A stretch of DNA of 64,000 bases from positions 1-64,000 of the forward strand of contig NZ_RQYZ01000011.1 of the NCBI RefSeq assembly GCF_003932855.1, read 5' to 3'. The notes under the pieces were generated by a model, which searched no databases, was not told where the DNA came from, and saw only the letters and a program-made list of their open reading frames with translations. A program made the position numbers and the translations under genes. This DNA comes from Tessaracoccus sp. OH4464_COT-324 (GTDB lineage: Bacteria > Actinomycetota > Actinomycetes > Propionibacteriales > Propionibacteriaceae). Shown one piece after another: positions 20,255 through 28,469 of this stretch (position 1 is the stretch's first letter; each line of letters begins with the position of its first letter).

Positions 20255-23200
20255 GTGCTGACGATGCAAGATGCCCTCCGCAAGCTTTCGGACTACTGGA
20301 CCTCCAAGGGATGCCTCACCTGGCAGCCCTTCAACACGGAGGTTGGCGCCGGGACCATGAACCCCGCGACGGTGCTGCGAGTCCTCGGCCCCGAACCGTG
20401 GGATGTCGCCTACGTTGAACCGTCGGTGCGGCCCGACGACTCCCGCTACGGCGAGAACCCCAACCGGCTACAGACCCACACCCAGTTCCAGGTGATCCTG
20501 AAGCCGGAGCCCGGCGACCCGCAGGAGCTGTACCTGGGTTCGCTGGAGGCGCTCGGCATCGACCTGGACGCGCACGACGTGCGCTTCGTCGAGGACAACT
20601 GGGCCCAGCCCGCCATCGGCGCCTGGGGGCTCGGCTGGGAGGTTTGGCTGGACGGGATGGAGATCACCCAGTTCACCTACTTCCAACAGGTGGGCGGGCA
20701 AAACCTCGACCCAATCCCGGTGGAACTCACCTACGGGGTGGAGCGCATCCTGATGGCCGTGCAGCGCAAGACCCACTTCAAGGACATCGTCTACGCCATC
20801 GCCGCCGACGGCCGCGAGGTCACCTACGGTGAGGCATACGGGCAGCAGGAATACGAGATGAGCCGCTACTACCTCGACGATGCCGACGTCGAGACCAACC
20901 GCGCGCTCTACGAGGCCTACGTCGCCGAAGCCACCCGCATGGTGGCGGCCCGCCTCCCAGTTCCCGCCCACACCTACATTCTGAAGTCGTCGCACGCCTT
21001 CAACGTGCTGGACGCGCGCGGGGCCATTTCCACCACCGAGCGCGCCAAGGCGTTCGCGACGATGCGCCGCCTCATGCGCGACACCGCCGCCCTGTGGATC
21101 GAGCGCCGCGAAGAGCTCGGCTTCCCCCTGGTGCGTGAGCCGCAGCCCGCCGTCGACGCGCCGGTCGCCCCAGGCGAGCTGGCAGACACCCCCCAAACCC
21201 TGGCCTTCGAGATCGGCGTCGAGGAGCTGCCGCCGCACGTCGTCGCCCCGACGGTGGAGGCCGTCCGCGCGCAGCTCACGGAAAGGCTGGCCGCCACCCG
21301 GCTCGCGCACGGCCAGGTCACCGTCGACGGCACCCCGCGGCGCATCGTCGCCCGCGTCACCGACGTGGCGCCCGCCGAGCCCGACACCAAACAGCTGCGC
21401 AAGGGCCCGAAGTGGGCGGCCGCATTCGACGCGGACGGCAACCCGACGAAGGCCCTGCAAGGCTTCGTGCGCGGCCAGCAGGCGACGCTGGAGCAGGTGG
21501 TGAAGGGCGAGTTCGGCGGCAACGAGCACGCCGCCGTCGAGATCGAGGTGACGGGCCGCGACGTGCGCACCGTCGCCGCCGAGATCATTTCCGGTATCGT
21601 GGCCGAGCTGCGAGCCGAGAAGAACATGCGCTGGTGCGACCCGTCGCTGTCCTTCTCCCGCGCCATCCGCTGGCTGGTGGCGCTGTGGGGCACCGCCGTC
21701 GTGCCCGCCGAGGTTTCCGGCGTCAAAGCCGGGCGCACCACCTATCTGCAGCGGGTGACCGCATCGTCGGCGGCCAGCGGCCGACGCGCCGACGGCGCCC
21801 TCGTCGGCCTCCACGAGGTACCCTCCGCGGACGATCTGCCCGGCCTGCTGCGGGCCGGAAACATCATGCTCGCTACCGCCGAACGGCGCGCGGCCGTGGT
21901 GGAGCAGGCCCGCGAACTGGCCCACACCGTCGGGGGTGTCATCGACTTCGAGGCCAACTCGGCCCTCGTCGACGAGATCACCAACCTCGTCGAGGAGCCG
22001 TTCGGGGTGCTGGGCTCGTTCGACGCCCGCTATCTGGAGCTGCCGGAGCGCATCCTCACCTCCGTGATGGCCAAACATCAGCGCTACCTGCCCGTGCGCG
22101 ACGCCGCCGGCAAGCTGCTGCCCCACTTCGTGACGATGGCGAACGGCGCCTGCGACCCGCAGCTGGTGGCGGCCGGCAACGAGTCGGTGCTGCGCGCCCG
22201 CTACGAGGACGCGCTGTTCTTCTGGAACCAGGATTTGGCGGCGACGAGCGTCGACGAGTTCGTGCCCGGCCTGGACAAGCTCACGTTCGAGGACCGCTTG
22301 GGCTCGGTTGGTCAGCGGGCGCGCCGCATCGCCGACGTTGCCGCGGCCCTGGCGGATGTCGTCGGGCTGACCGACCGGGCGACGCTGGCGCGCGCCGGCG
22401 AGCTCGCCAAGTTTGATCTGGCCACCAACCTGGTGGTGGAGATGAGTTCGCTGGCCGGGTTCGTGGCCCGCGAGTACGCGCTGTTGAAGGGCGAGACCCC
22501 GGCGGTAGCGGATGCCCTGTACGAGATGGAGCAGCCGCACACCTCCGCCGACGATGTGCCCACCACCCTGCCGGGCGCGCTGCTGGCGCTGGGCGACCGG
22601 TTCGACCTGCTGGCCGCGATGTTCGCGTTGGGCGCGAAGCCGACCGGGTCGTCGGATCCGTTCGGCCTGCGCCGGGCCGCGCTGGGCGTGGTGCGGATCC
22701 TGCGCGAGGTGCCGGGCGTGTCGGCGATCACCATCCGCCAGGGTTTGGAGGCTGCGGTGGCTCGGATCGCGCAGCAGGGTGTCGAGGTGGCGACCGGCGC
22801 GGTGGATCAGGCCGAGGAGTTCACCGTCGGGCGCTTCGCGCAGTTGCTGCGCGACGAGGGCAACTCGGCCGACCTGGTGTCGGCGATCCTGCCGTCCGCG
22901 GCCACTCCGGGGCGCGCGGCCCGGCTGCTGCGCGAGGTGGCCGACCAGCCGGAGGGGTTGGCGGAGCTGGTGGCGGTGCTGGTGCGGATCCAGCGGATCC
23001 TGCCCGACGACGCACCGACCGGCTACGATGCGGCCCTGCTGACGGAGCCGGCGGAGGTTCGGCTGCGCGAGGCGGTGGAGCAGCTGCCCGCCGACCTGGC
23101 CGAGCGGCGCCTGGCCGACGTGGTGGCCGGGACTCGCGCCATCGTCGGGGCTGCTCAGGCGTTCTTCGACGACATCCTGGTCAACGCCGACGATCCGGCC

Positions 23201-23293
23201 GTGCGCGCCTCCCGGCAGGGCCTGCTGGGCGCGGTGCTGGCGGCGGCTCCTGCCGGGGTGGATTGGAAGATGCTCGACGTCGCCCTCGGGTGA
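20255..23293 (+). CDS. glyQS: Glycyl-tRNA synthetase, fused alpha and beta chains
   Basis: A 1012-residue class II aminoacyl-tRNA synthetase that charges tRNA-Gly. Residues 1 to about 290 match the alpha chain (GlyQ), with EVGAGTMNPAT, RYGENPNRLQTHTQFQ, VEDNWAQPAIGAWGLGWEVW and TQFTYFQQVGG. After a Pro/Ala linker near 295-305, the beta chain (GlyS) begins with FEIGVEELPPH and carries the tRNA-recognition body to the C-terminus. Most actinobacteria use the unrelated alpha2 GlyRS. Separate GlyQ and GlyS genes are common elsewhere; the one-piece form is known from Chlamydia and a few other lineages. GTG start by position after the -10 box; ATG 20264 is also possible. Confidence 0.95.
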   Translation: MLTMQDALRKLSDYWTSKGCLTWQPFNTEVGAGTMNPATVLRVLGPEPWDVAYVEPSVRPDDSRYGENPNRLQTHTQFQVILKPEPGDPQELYLGSLEALGIDLDAHDVRFVEDNWAQPAIGAWGLGWEVWLDGMEITQFTYFQQVGGQNLDPIPVELTYGVERILMAVQRKTHFKDIVYAIAADGREVTYGEAYGQQEYEMSRYYLDDADVETNRALYEAYVAEATRMVAARLPVPAHTYILKSSHAFNVLDARGAISTTERAKAFATMRRLMRDTAALWIERREELGFPLVREPQPAVDAPVAPGELADTPQTLAFEIGVEELPPHVVAPTVEAVRAQLTERLAATRLAHGQVTVDGTPRRIVARVTDVAPAEPDTKQLRKGPKWAAAFDADGNPTKALQGFVRGQQATLEQVVKGEFGGNEHAAVEIEVTGRDVRTVAAEIISGIVAELRAEKNMRWCDPSLSFSRAIRWLVALWGTAVVPAEVSGVKAGRTTYLQRVTASSAASGRRADGALVGLHEVPSADDLPGLLRAGNIMLATAERRAAVVEQARELAHTVGGVIDFEANSALVDEITNLVEEPFGVLGSFDARYLELPERILTSVMAKHQRYLPVRDAAGKLLPHFVTMANGACDPQLVAAGNESVLRARYEDALFFWNQDLAATSVDEFVPGLDKLTFEDRLGSVGQRARRIADVAAALADVVGLTDRATLARAGELAKFDLATNLVVEMSSLAGFVAREYALLKGETPAVADALYEMEQPHTSADDVPTTLPGALLALGDRFDLLAAMFALGAKPTGSSDPFGLRRAALGVVRILREVPGVSAITIRQGLEAAVARIAQQGVEVATGAVDQAEEFTVGRFAQLLRDEGNSADLVSAILPSAATPGRAARLLREVADQPEGLAELVAVLVRIQRILPDDAPTGYDAALLTEPAEVRLREAVEQLPADLAERRLADVVAGTRAIVGAAQAFFDDILVNADDPAVRASRQGLLGAVLAAAPAGVDWKMLDVALG

Positions 23294-23349
23294 TGCGTTT
23301 CGGCCGGGGGCGGCCCATGCGTGGTTCCGCGCTGGGCCGCCCAACCCGA

Positions 23350-23384
23350 CCCAGCTGTAACGTACTCTAACAATGTTAGAGTTA
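23350..23384 (+). repeat. 35-bp direct repeat, upstream copy, containing a palindrome
   Basis: Identical over 35 bp to 24808-24842 and in the same orientation. It ends 4 nt before the ATG of the AlbA_2 gene and includes the palindrome described separately. Confidence 0.95.
23364..23382 (+). promoter_or_regulatory. Palindromic operator overlapping a leaderless -10 box
   Basis: ACTCTAACAATGTTAGAGT has two perfect 8-bp arms around AAT. Its right arm ends in TAGAGT, a -10-like box exactly 6 nt before the ATG at 23389. A repressor bound here would block transcription, so autoregulation by the encoded protein is the simplest hypothesis. Confidence 0.6.
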
Positions 23385-23388
23385 GGTC

Positions 23389-24789
23389 ATGATTCCGGCG
23401 CAAGTTGATCAAGCTCTCACGCTTCCTCCCGATGAAGCTGCCGCGCGCCTCAGTACGCTGCCCGAGAACCAGTGGTTCGAGCGGAAATCCGGCCGGGTCA
23501 AACCCCAGGACTTCGCCGTCCCGTTGGTCGCGATGGCCAATGCTGAGGGCGGCACCATCGTCGTGGGTTTGACGGATGGCCGCGTTGACGCGGTCTCTGA
23601 TTCGGCTGACAACCAGCTTCGCCAGGCGGCAATGAACTTCACCTCACCAAACGTCCGCGCCATGGTCCACGAGCTGAGCACCAGCCAGGGCCGGGTGTTG
23701 GTCTTCCACGTACCGCCGAGCGACCATGTCCACGAGACCCATCGGGGGGAGTGCTACCAACGCATCGGCGACGAGTCTCGTCGCCTGACCTACGCCCAGC
23801 GCCAGGAACTCGAATGGGACCGGAATGTCGCCAGCTTCGACGGAACTCCCGCGCCCGGCGCAACGGTAGCCGACCTCGACCCCAAGCAGTTGCACAACTA
23901 TCAACTCGCCTTGGGCTCTTCTTCCACCGAACGAGCCCTCCGTGCGCGGGACCTCCTGACGCGCAGCGGGGACATCACAGTGGCGGGCTTCTTGCTGTTC
24001 TCCGCCCGCCCGCAGGTGATATACCCAAATGCACAGGTGCGGGTGCTGCGTTACGCGGAAAACGAGCGAGGCGCTGGACGTCACCAAAATCTTGAGGCGG
24101 GAGCCGACATCCGGTGCGAGGGCCCTTTGCCGCAACAAATCGAGCTTGCCTTGACCGCCGTAGAGGAGCTGCTGCCCAGGAGAAAAGTTCTTGGTTCCTC
24201 CGGCCGATTCGAGAGCACACCGATCATTCCGCGCGACGCTTGGCTGGAGGGCCTCGTCAACGCTGTCGTGCACCGCTCGTACAGCATCAGCGGCGACCAT
24301 ATTCGGGTGGAGATCTTCCCTAATCGCATGGAAATCACAAGCCCGGGACGTTTCCCCGGCCTCGCCGACACCGCAGACCCGGAATCCATCAGCCGCAACG
24401 CCCGCAATCCACGCATCACCCGTGTGGCGGCAGATCTGGGAATCACCCAGGAACTGGGCGAGGGGATTCGCCGGATATTCAGCGAGATGCGTGTCGCCGG
24501 CCTAACCGATCCGCTGTACACCCAGTCGTCGTCCGCGGTGCGGCTGACGCTTCTTGCCAGCAACGCGATTTCACGGGAAACCGAGCAGGCCCTAGGGGCG
24601 TCCGCCATGCGGGTCTGGGATGCTCTCCGCGTGGTCCAGCGCCCGCTGGGCACGGGACAGATCGTCGAGTTGGTCGGACTCGCACGCCCCACCGTCCTGC
24701 GCAGCCTCAACAAGCTACGTGAGAGCAACCTCGTGGTGTGGGAGGGCGACTCCCCCAGGGATCCACGGGCGACGTGGCGGCCGCTGTGA
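23389..24789 (+). CDS. AlbA_2 domain/GHKL-like ATPase transcriptional regulator (COG2865 type)
   Basis: A 466-residue protein. The N-terminal AlbA_2 (Schlafen-type) domain covers about 20-130, with FERKSGRVKPQDFAVPLVAM and GGTIVVGLTDG. The HATPase_c_4 region, about 270-390, has LEGLVNAVVHRSYS and EITSPGRFPG. A winged-helix-like C-terminus covers about 410-460 (GQIVELVGLARPTVLRSLNK). The family is described as putative transcriptional regulators, some tied to phage defence or toxin-antitoxin loci; function here is unknown. It stands alone, bracketed by 35-bp direct repeats, and its own promoter overlaps the palindrome in the first repeat. Confidence 0.8.
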   Translation: MIPAQVDQALTLPPDEAAARLSTLPENQWFERKSGRVKPQDFAVPLVAMANAEGGTIVVGLTDGRVDAVSDSADNQLRQAAMNFTSPNVRAMVHELSTSQGRVLVFHVPPSDHVHETHRGECYQRIGDESRRLTYAQRQELEWDRNVASFDGTPAPGATVADLDPKQLHNYQLALGSSSTERALRARDLLTRSGDITVAGFLLFSARPQVIYPNAQVRVLRYAENERGAGRHQNLEAGADIRCEGPLPQQIELALTAVEELLPRRKVLGSSGRFESTPIIPRDAWLEGLVNAVVHRSYSISGDHIRVEIFPNRMEITSPGRFPGLADTADPESISRNARNPRITRVAADLGITQELGEGIRRIFSEMRVAGLTDPLYTQSSSAVRLTLLASNAISRETEQALGASAMRVWDALRVVQRPLGTGQIVELVGLARPTVLRSLNKLRESNLVVWEGDSPRDPRATWRPL

Positions 24790-24807
24790 GCGCTCCAGCA
24801 GCCACAC

Positions 24808-24842
24808 CCCAGCTGTAACGTACTCTAACAATGTTAGAGTTA
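24808..24842 (+). repeat. 35-bp direct repeat, downstream copy
   Basis: Exact second copy of 23350-23384, starting 18 nt after the AlbA_2 gene stop and including the same 19-bp palindrome (24822-24840). The next gene is convergent, so this copy is not placed to drive a gene. The bases 24843-25062 after it hold no gene I can support. Confidence 0.95.
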
Positions 24843-25062
24843 TAGCTCGGCGCAGTCTCGGTCCGCGTTGCCGTCTCCACGTGAACCGTCCCCGGCCTCA
24901 CCCCGACTCCCCGGTGCACCGCGGGCGTCCCCAACCGGCACCGCCCGGCCACCACGGCACACGAACGATTCGGCGGTCTCCCGGGCGGGGCGTCGTCGCG
25001 TCGGCCCCTTGTTCGCGTTCCGGAGACGCTCCTCCCGGGCGCGAACCTGCGGAAGCCCTGGC

Positions 25063-25458
25063 TCACGGCACGACGATCTCGACCTCGAAGCCCTCGGAGT
25101 TCTCCAGGTAGAGCGCGGTGCTGTCCGGGCCCCCGGCGTGCGGATACCGGTCGGCGAACAGCTGTCTCCAGCCGTGGGCGGGGGCATCGTCGCGGAGACG
25201 GTCCAGCAGTGCGCGGCTCGCCACGGCGAGCGCCAGATGGTTGAGGCCGGCGTTCATCCGGTCGAGGCCACCGGAGACCGCCGGCGACTCCTCCAGCACG
25301 ACGTACTCCCCCGTCGCGGCACGCCACATCATCCCGGACTCCCATCCCGCGACCGGCTCCGGCCGCCACCCGAGGGCCGTCAACAACCAGTCGAACTCTG
25401 GACCGCTGACGGCCAGGCTCGTGGTCCACAGCTCGACATGATGAATCGCGGGGCGCAT
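25063..25458 (-). CDS. VOC (glyoxalase/dioxygenase superfamily) protein
   Basis: A 131-residue single-module vicinal oxygen chelate protein. IHHVELWTTSLAVS opens with the first metal-ligand-type His, LNHLALAVAS gives the second, and ALYLENSEGFEVEIVVP ends with the usual Glu. It looks like a two-beta-alpha-beta-beta-beta domain enzyme, metal-dependent lyase or dioxygenase, but substrate is unknown. TAGGGT lies 6 nt before the ATG, suggesting a leaderless mRNA. Confidence 0.75.
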   Translation of the reverse strand: MRPAIHHVELWTTSLAVSGPEFDWLLTALGWRPEPVAGWESGMMWRAATGEYVVLEESPAVSGGLDRMNAGLNHLALAVASRALLDRLRDDAPAHGWRQLFADRYPHAGGPDSTALYLENSEGFEVEIVVP

Positions 25459-25464
25459 ACCGAT

Positions 25465-25470
25465 ACCCTA
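25465..25470 (-). promoter_or_regulatory. Leaderless -10 element for the VOC gene
   Basis: On the minus strand TAGGGT, then ATCGGT, then the ATG at 25458. Confidence 0.45.
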
Positions 25471-25612
25471 CCGAGCCCCCGCCACCCACCCCCGGAAAGG
25501 TAAGGTGCCCTCAGCCGGGTCCGCCGGGAGCACCGTCGGGGGCCTCGGCCTCCACGGCTGGCCCGCCCAGCCGGCCCGGCACGCGCGGGTGCCGCCTGCA
25601 CGCGCTGGCCAA

Positions 25613-26473
25613 CTACTGGAAGCTCATGCGACGGATGCTGCGCCACCACAGGTAGCCGCCCAGCGCCCCCGTGATTGCGAGCAGCAGGGCCAGCGCGGCG
25701 TCGGGGGAGTAGCTGCTCGGCGTCATGGTGCCGAAGCTGTTGATGTTCAGCGCCCCGTCGCCGGGCCGCCACCCGAAGAAGTCCGACGCGAGACCGCCGG
25801 GGGTGTATCTGGTGAGCAGAGGCAGCGTTCGGATGATCACCGGGCTGCCGAGATAGGCGAACGCCAGCAGGAAAGCGAAGCCGCGTTGCGTGACCACCAG
25901 CCCCAGCAGCGCGCCCAGGGTGGCCGCCACCGCGCTCAGCAGCAGCGCCCTGCCGTAGTACCCGAATGCCTCCGCCCCGACGGGTTCCCCCAGCCCGCCC
26001 ACCGCGCCCACCACGGCACCGGCCGCCCCGGCGCCGATGGACAGCGCGGTCACCACGGCCGCCCCCAGCAAGACGCTGGAGGCGACGATGCCGGCCACCG
26101 TGCGGTTGGCTCCCCGGTAGGCGCACATCAGGCTGAAGTGCCCCAGTTCGCCGAAAGAGCGCGCGTACAGCGCGGCAAAGGCACTCACCAGGCCCAGAGC
26201 CAGCCAGGAGGCCCCGGCGATCGAACCGGAGAGCCAGCCGCCGCTGAACGAAAAGGCGTAGCGCGTGGCGGCCGTCGTCGTCTCCAGCTGCCCAAGCGCA
26301 TTCTGACAGAACTCGTCCACGGCCCCCAGGCAGAACTCCAGGCGTGCGGTCTCCTGCAGCAGCAGGTAGTGGTCGGCCACCGGCAGGAGCGCCCCCACCG
26401 TCGCGAACATCGTCAGCAAAGCCACCGCCGCGACGGGCGAAACCCGCTGCCACAGGGCAGACGCCAGGGCCAC
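25613..26473 (-). CDS. ABC-2-type exporter permease subunit (second)
   Basis: About 286 residues with six hydrophobic segments. The frame is open far upstream, but that portion is a shadow of the preceding gene. The GTG at 26473, 2 nt after that gene's TAA, gives VALASALWQRVSP and a proper first helix. The extracytoplasmic loop after helix 1 contains two cysteines (EFCLGAV, EFCQNA). Third gene of an ATPase-permease-permease set. No precursor peptide or modifying enzyme is adjacent, so substrate is unknown. Confidence 0.7.
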   Translation of the reverse strand: MALASALWQRVSPVAAVALLTMFATVGALLPVADHYLLLQETARLEFCLGAVDEFCQNALGQLETTTAATRYAFSFSGGWLSGSIAGASWLALGLVSAFAALYARSFGELGHFSLMCAYRGANRTVAGIVASSVLLGAAVVTALSIGAGAAGAVVGAVGGLGEPVGAEAFGYYGRALLLSAVAATLGALLGLVVTQRGFAFLLAFAYLGSPVIIRTLPLLTRYTPGGLASDFFGWRPGDGALNINSFGTMTPSSYSPDAALALLLAITGALGGYLWWRSIRRMSFQ

Positions 26474-26475
26474 CG

Positions 26476-27447
26476 TTAGCCGACCTTCCGCTGGGTGGCC
26501 AGGTAGGCCCCGACGCTGAGCCCCGCCACCACCAGCAGCAGCACGAGGAGGGAAATCCCTGACCCGACGCCGAAGTAGTTGGGCGCCCACATGTAGTCCG
26601 TGGTGGGCGTCACATCTTCCCTGGGTTCCAGCCCGAGGCTGTCCGCCAGGTAGAAGCCGGGGCTGAGGTAGCGCACCACCGGGATGATGCCGCTGACCGC
26701 CACGACGATGATCGCGCCGGGCACCACGTAGAAGGCCTTGCCCGCGTCGCTGAAGAAGTGCAGCGCCGAACTGATGCCCACGGCCACCGCAGCGACCGCA
26801 GCAACACCGGTCGCCAGCGGCAGCAGGAAGGGTTCGGAGTGTGCCACGTGTACCGGGGTCGAGGTGAGCAGCCAAGCATTTCCGCCGACGAGCCAACCCA
26901 GCGTGCAAGTGAGCCACACCCCGACGGCGCACACGAGCGCCACCACAGTGTTGCCGAGGAAGAGGGACCGGCTGCCCACGTAGACCTTCATCAGCGGCTG
27001 CGGCCGCCGCTTCACCGCGCCGACGACGACCGGCGCCAGCAGCACCAGGAGGGCCAGCATGCCCAGCACCGTCGCGGCGAGCCGAGCCCCGGAGACCAGG
27101 GCGCGCGGCGACGAGAAGGTGTCCTTCGTGCGTGCCGCGCCGCGAACCGGGTCAAGTATCGGGTCTCCCCAGGTGCCATCCAGCTGGGCGCTCTCCAGGG
27201 TGTTGAGGTGCGCCTGGCAGGCATCGAAGGTGAAACCTTCGGCATAGAAATTGCACGGCCCGGAGAGGTCGGCGCCGCGCGAGGCTTCGAGTTCTCCAGC
27301 GGTGACCCGCACCTGGCTGGTGACGGCTATCCCGTTCGCCACCCCCATGAAGGTGGCCACCGCGAACAGCACGGCGAACACCGCGACGGCGTAGCGTCGA
27401 AGCGCGAACAGCTGCGCCCTGACCACCTCAGCTACCGCGCCGCGCAT
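26476..27447 (-). CDS. ABC-2-type exporter permease subunit (first)
   Basis: A 323-residue membrane protein. One helix at about 18-40, a long extracytoplasmic segment (about 42-118) with two cysteines (GPCNFYAEG, FDACQAH), then five more helices. It overlaps the ATPase gene end by 20 nt, indicating translational coupling. The layout, first helix then a soluble loop then five helices, is that of ABC-2 permeases of drug or peptide exporters. Confidence 0.72.
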   Translation of the reverse strand: MRGAVAEVVRAQLFALRRYAVAVFAVLFAVATFMGVANGIAVTSQVRVTAGELEASRGADLSGPCNFYAEGFTFDACQAHLNTLESAQLDGTWGDPILDPVRGAARTKDTFSSPRALVSGARLAATVLGMLALLVLLAPVVVGAVKRRPQPLMKVYVGSRSLFLGNTVVALVCAVGVWLTCTLGWLVGGNAWLLTSTPVHVAHSEPFLLPLATGVAAVAAVAVGISSALHFFSDAGKAFYVVPGAIIVVAVSGIIPVVRYLSPGFYLADSLGLEPREDVTPTTDYMWAPNYFGVGSGISLLVLLLVVAGLSVGAYLATQRKVG

Positions 27448-28321
27448 GCTTCACCGCCTCGCCCCACAGCTTGGTCAGCGCGCCCTGCGCCGGGCACACA
27501 TCCACCACCCGCACCGCGAGCTGCTCGGCACGCGCCAGGAAAGCGCTCAGCTCGTCGTTGTCCACCGCGACGTAGCGCTCGCCCGCCGTTTCCACCACCT
27601 CGTAGCCGGCGGCGACCAGTCCGTCGCCGGGGCCCTCGACCAGCACCTTGGTCAGGTTGGGTGGCAGCACGTCGCGAGCCTCCGCCACAAGTTCACCCTT
27701 GTTGAAGATGAAAACGTCGCGTGCGAGGTACTGGATGTCGTCGAGCAGATGGGTGGAGACGACGGCCGAAGCCCCGTTCTTTTCGACGTAGTCCTTGATC
27801 AGGTCCTGCAAGCTGGCGGCCTGGTCCGGGTCGAGGCCGTTGAACGGCTCGTCGAGGATCAGCAATTTGGGCCTGGTCACCAGGGCCGACGCCACTGCCA
27901 CCCGCTGTCCGGTGCCCTGGGAGAGTTTCGCGCAGCGCACCTTCGCGTAGTCGCCGAGATCCAGCATCTCGATCAGCTCCGGGACCCGAGCCACGTCGAC
28001 TCCTCGCAGCTTGCACCAGAACGCGAGCTCGTCGGTGACCGTCAGCCACGGGTGCAGCGCGGGCTGGTTCAGCGTCACCCCAATCTCGCTGCCGTCCGGC
28101 ACCCGAACGGTTCCGCTCATCGGTCGAAGCAGGCCGCAGAAGAGCCGGAACAGCGTGGTCTTCCCCACACCGTTCGGGCCCAGCAGCGCGCTCACCACGC
28201 CGCCCCGCACCGAAAGCGAAACATCCCGGAAGATGATGCTTTCGGGCGAATAACCGACCGTTACGCCGGACAGTTCAATGATCGCGGGCGCCCCCCCACA
28301 CGCACAGTTTCCCTCGGCCAC
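27428..28321 (-). CDS. ABC exporter ATP-binding protein
   Basis: A 297-residue ATPase. Walker A is GPNGVGKTT, the signature LSQGTGQR is a variant of LSGGQ, Walker B is LLILDEPFNGLD, and the switch His is in VVSTHLLDD. A further domain of about 90 residues follows the ATPase core, as in CcmA/NatA-type drug exporters. The GTG start is well fixed by AGGAGGAAC directly upstream, so the odd N-terminal ENCACGG-like segment (MAEGNCACGG) before the first strand is real. First gene of the set with two permeases. Confidence 0.85.
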   Translation of the reverse strand: MAEGNCACGGAPAIIELSGVTVGYSPESIIFRDVSLSVRGGVVSALLGPNGVGKTTLFRLFCGLLRPMSGTVRVPDGSEIGVTLNQPALHPWLTVTDELAFWCKLRGVDVARVPELIEMLDLGDYAKVRCAKLSQGTGQRVAVASALVTRPKLLILDEPFNGLDPDQAASLQDLIKDYVEKNGASAVVSTHLLDDIQYLARDVFIFNKGELVAEARDVLPPNLTKVLVEGPGDGLVAAGYEVVETAGERYVAVDNDELSAFLARAEQLAVRVVDVCPAQGALTKLWGEAVKHARRGS

Positions 28322-28469
28322 GTTCCTCCTTGAGCGTTTGCTGACGTGGGCCGAATCTTAGCAGGAACCCCGGGAGGCGCCGCCGCGCCGCGGCCGATGG
28401 GCGCCCGCCCGCCCGACACGGCCGCGCGTCGCTGCTGTCGCTGCGCGGTCGCGGTGCGACGATGGTGGG

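Noticed and set aside
20468-23344. 958-aa minus-strand ORF opposite glyQS
   Set aside because: Length is impressive, but it is an antisense frame of a coding gene with strong GC3 bias and shows no recognisable domain.
23350-24842. Insertion sequence bounded by repeats
   Set aside because: The 35-bp repeats are direct, not inverted, and the enclosed gene has no transposase motif. A cassette or operator pair is kept as the hypothesis instead.
24868-25503. 211-aa plus-strand ORF over the VOC gene
   Set aside because: Antisense frame of the VOC gene with biased Arg/Pro/Ser composition.
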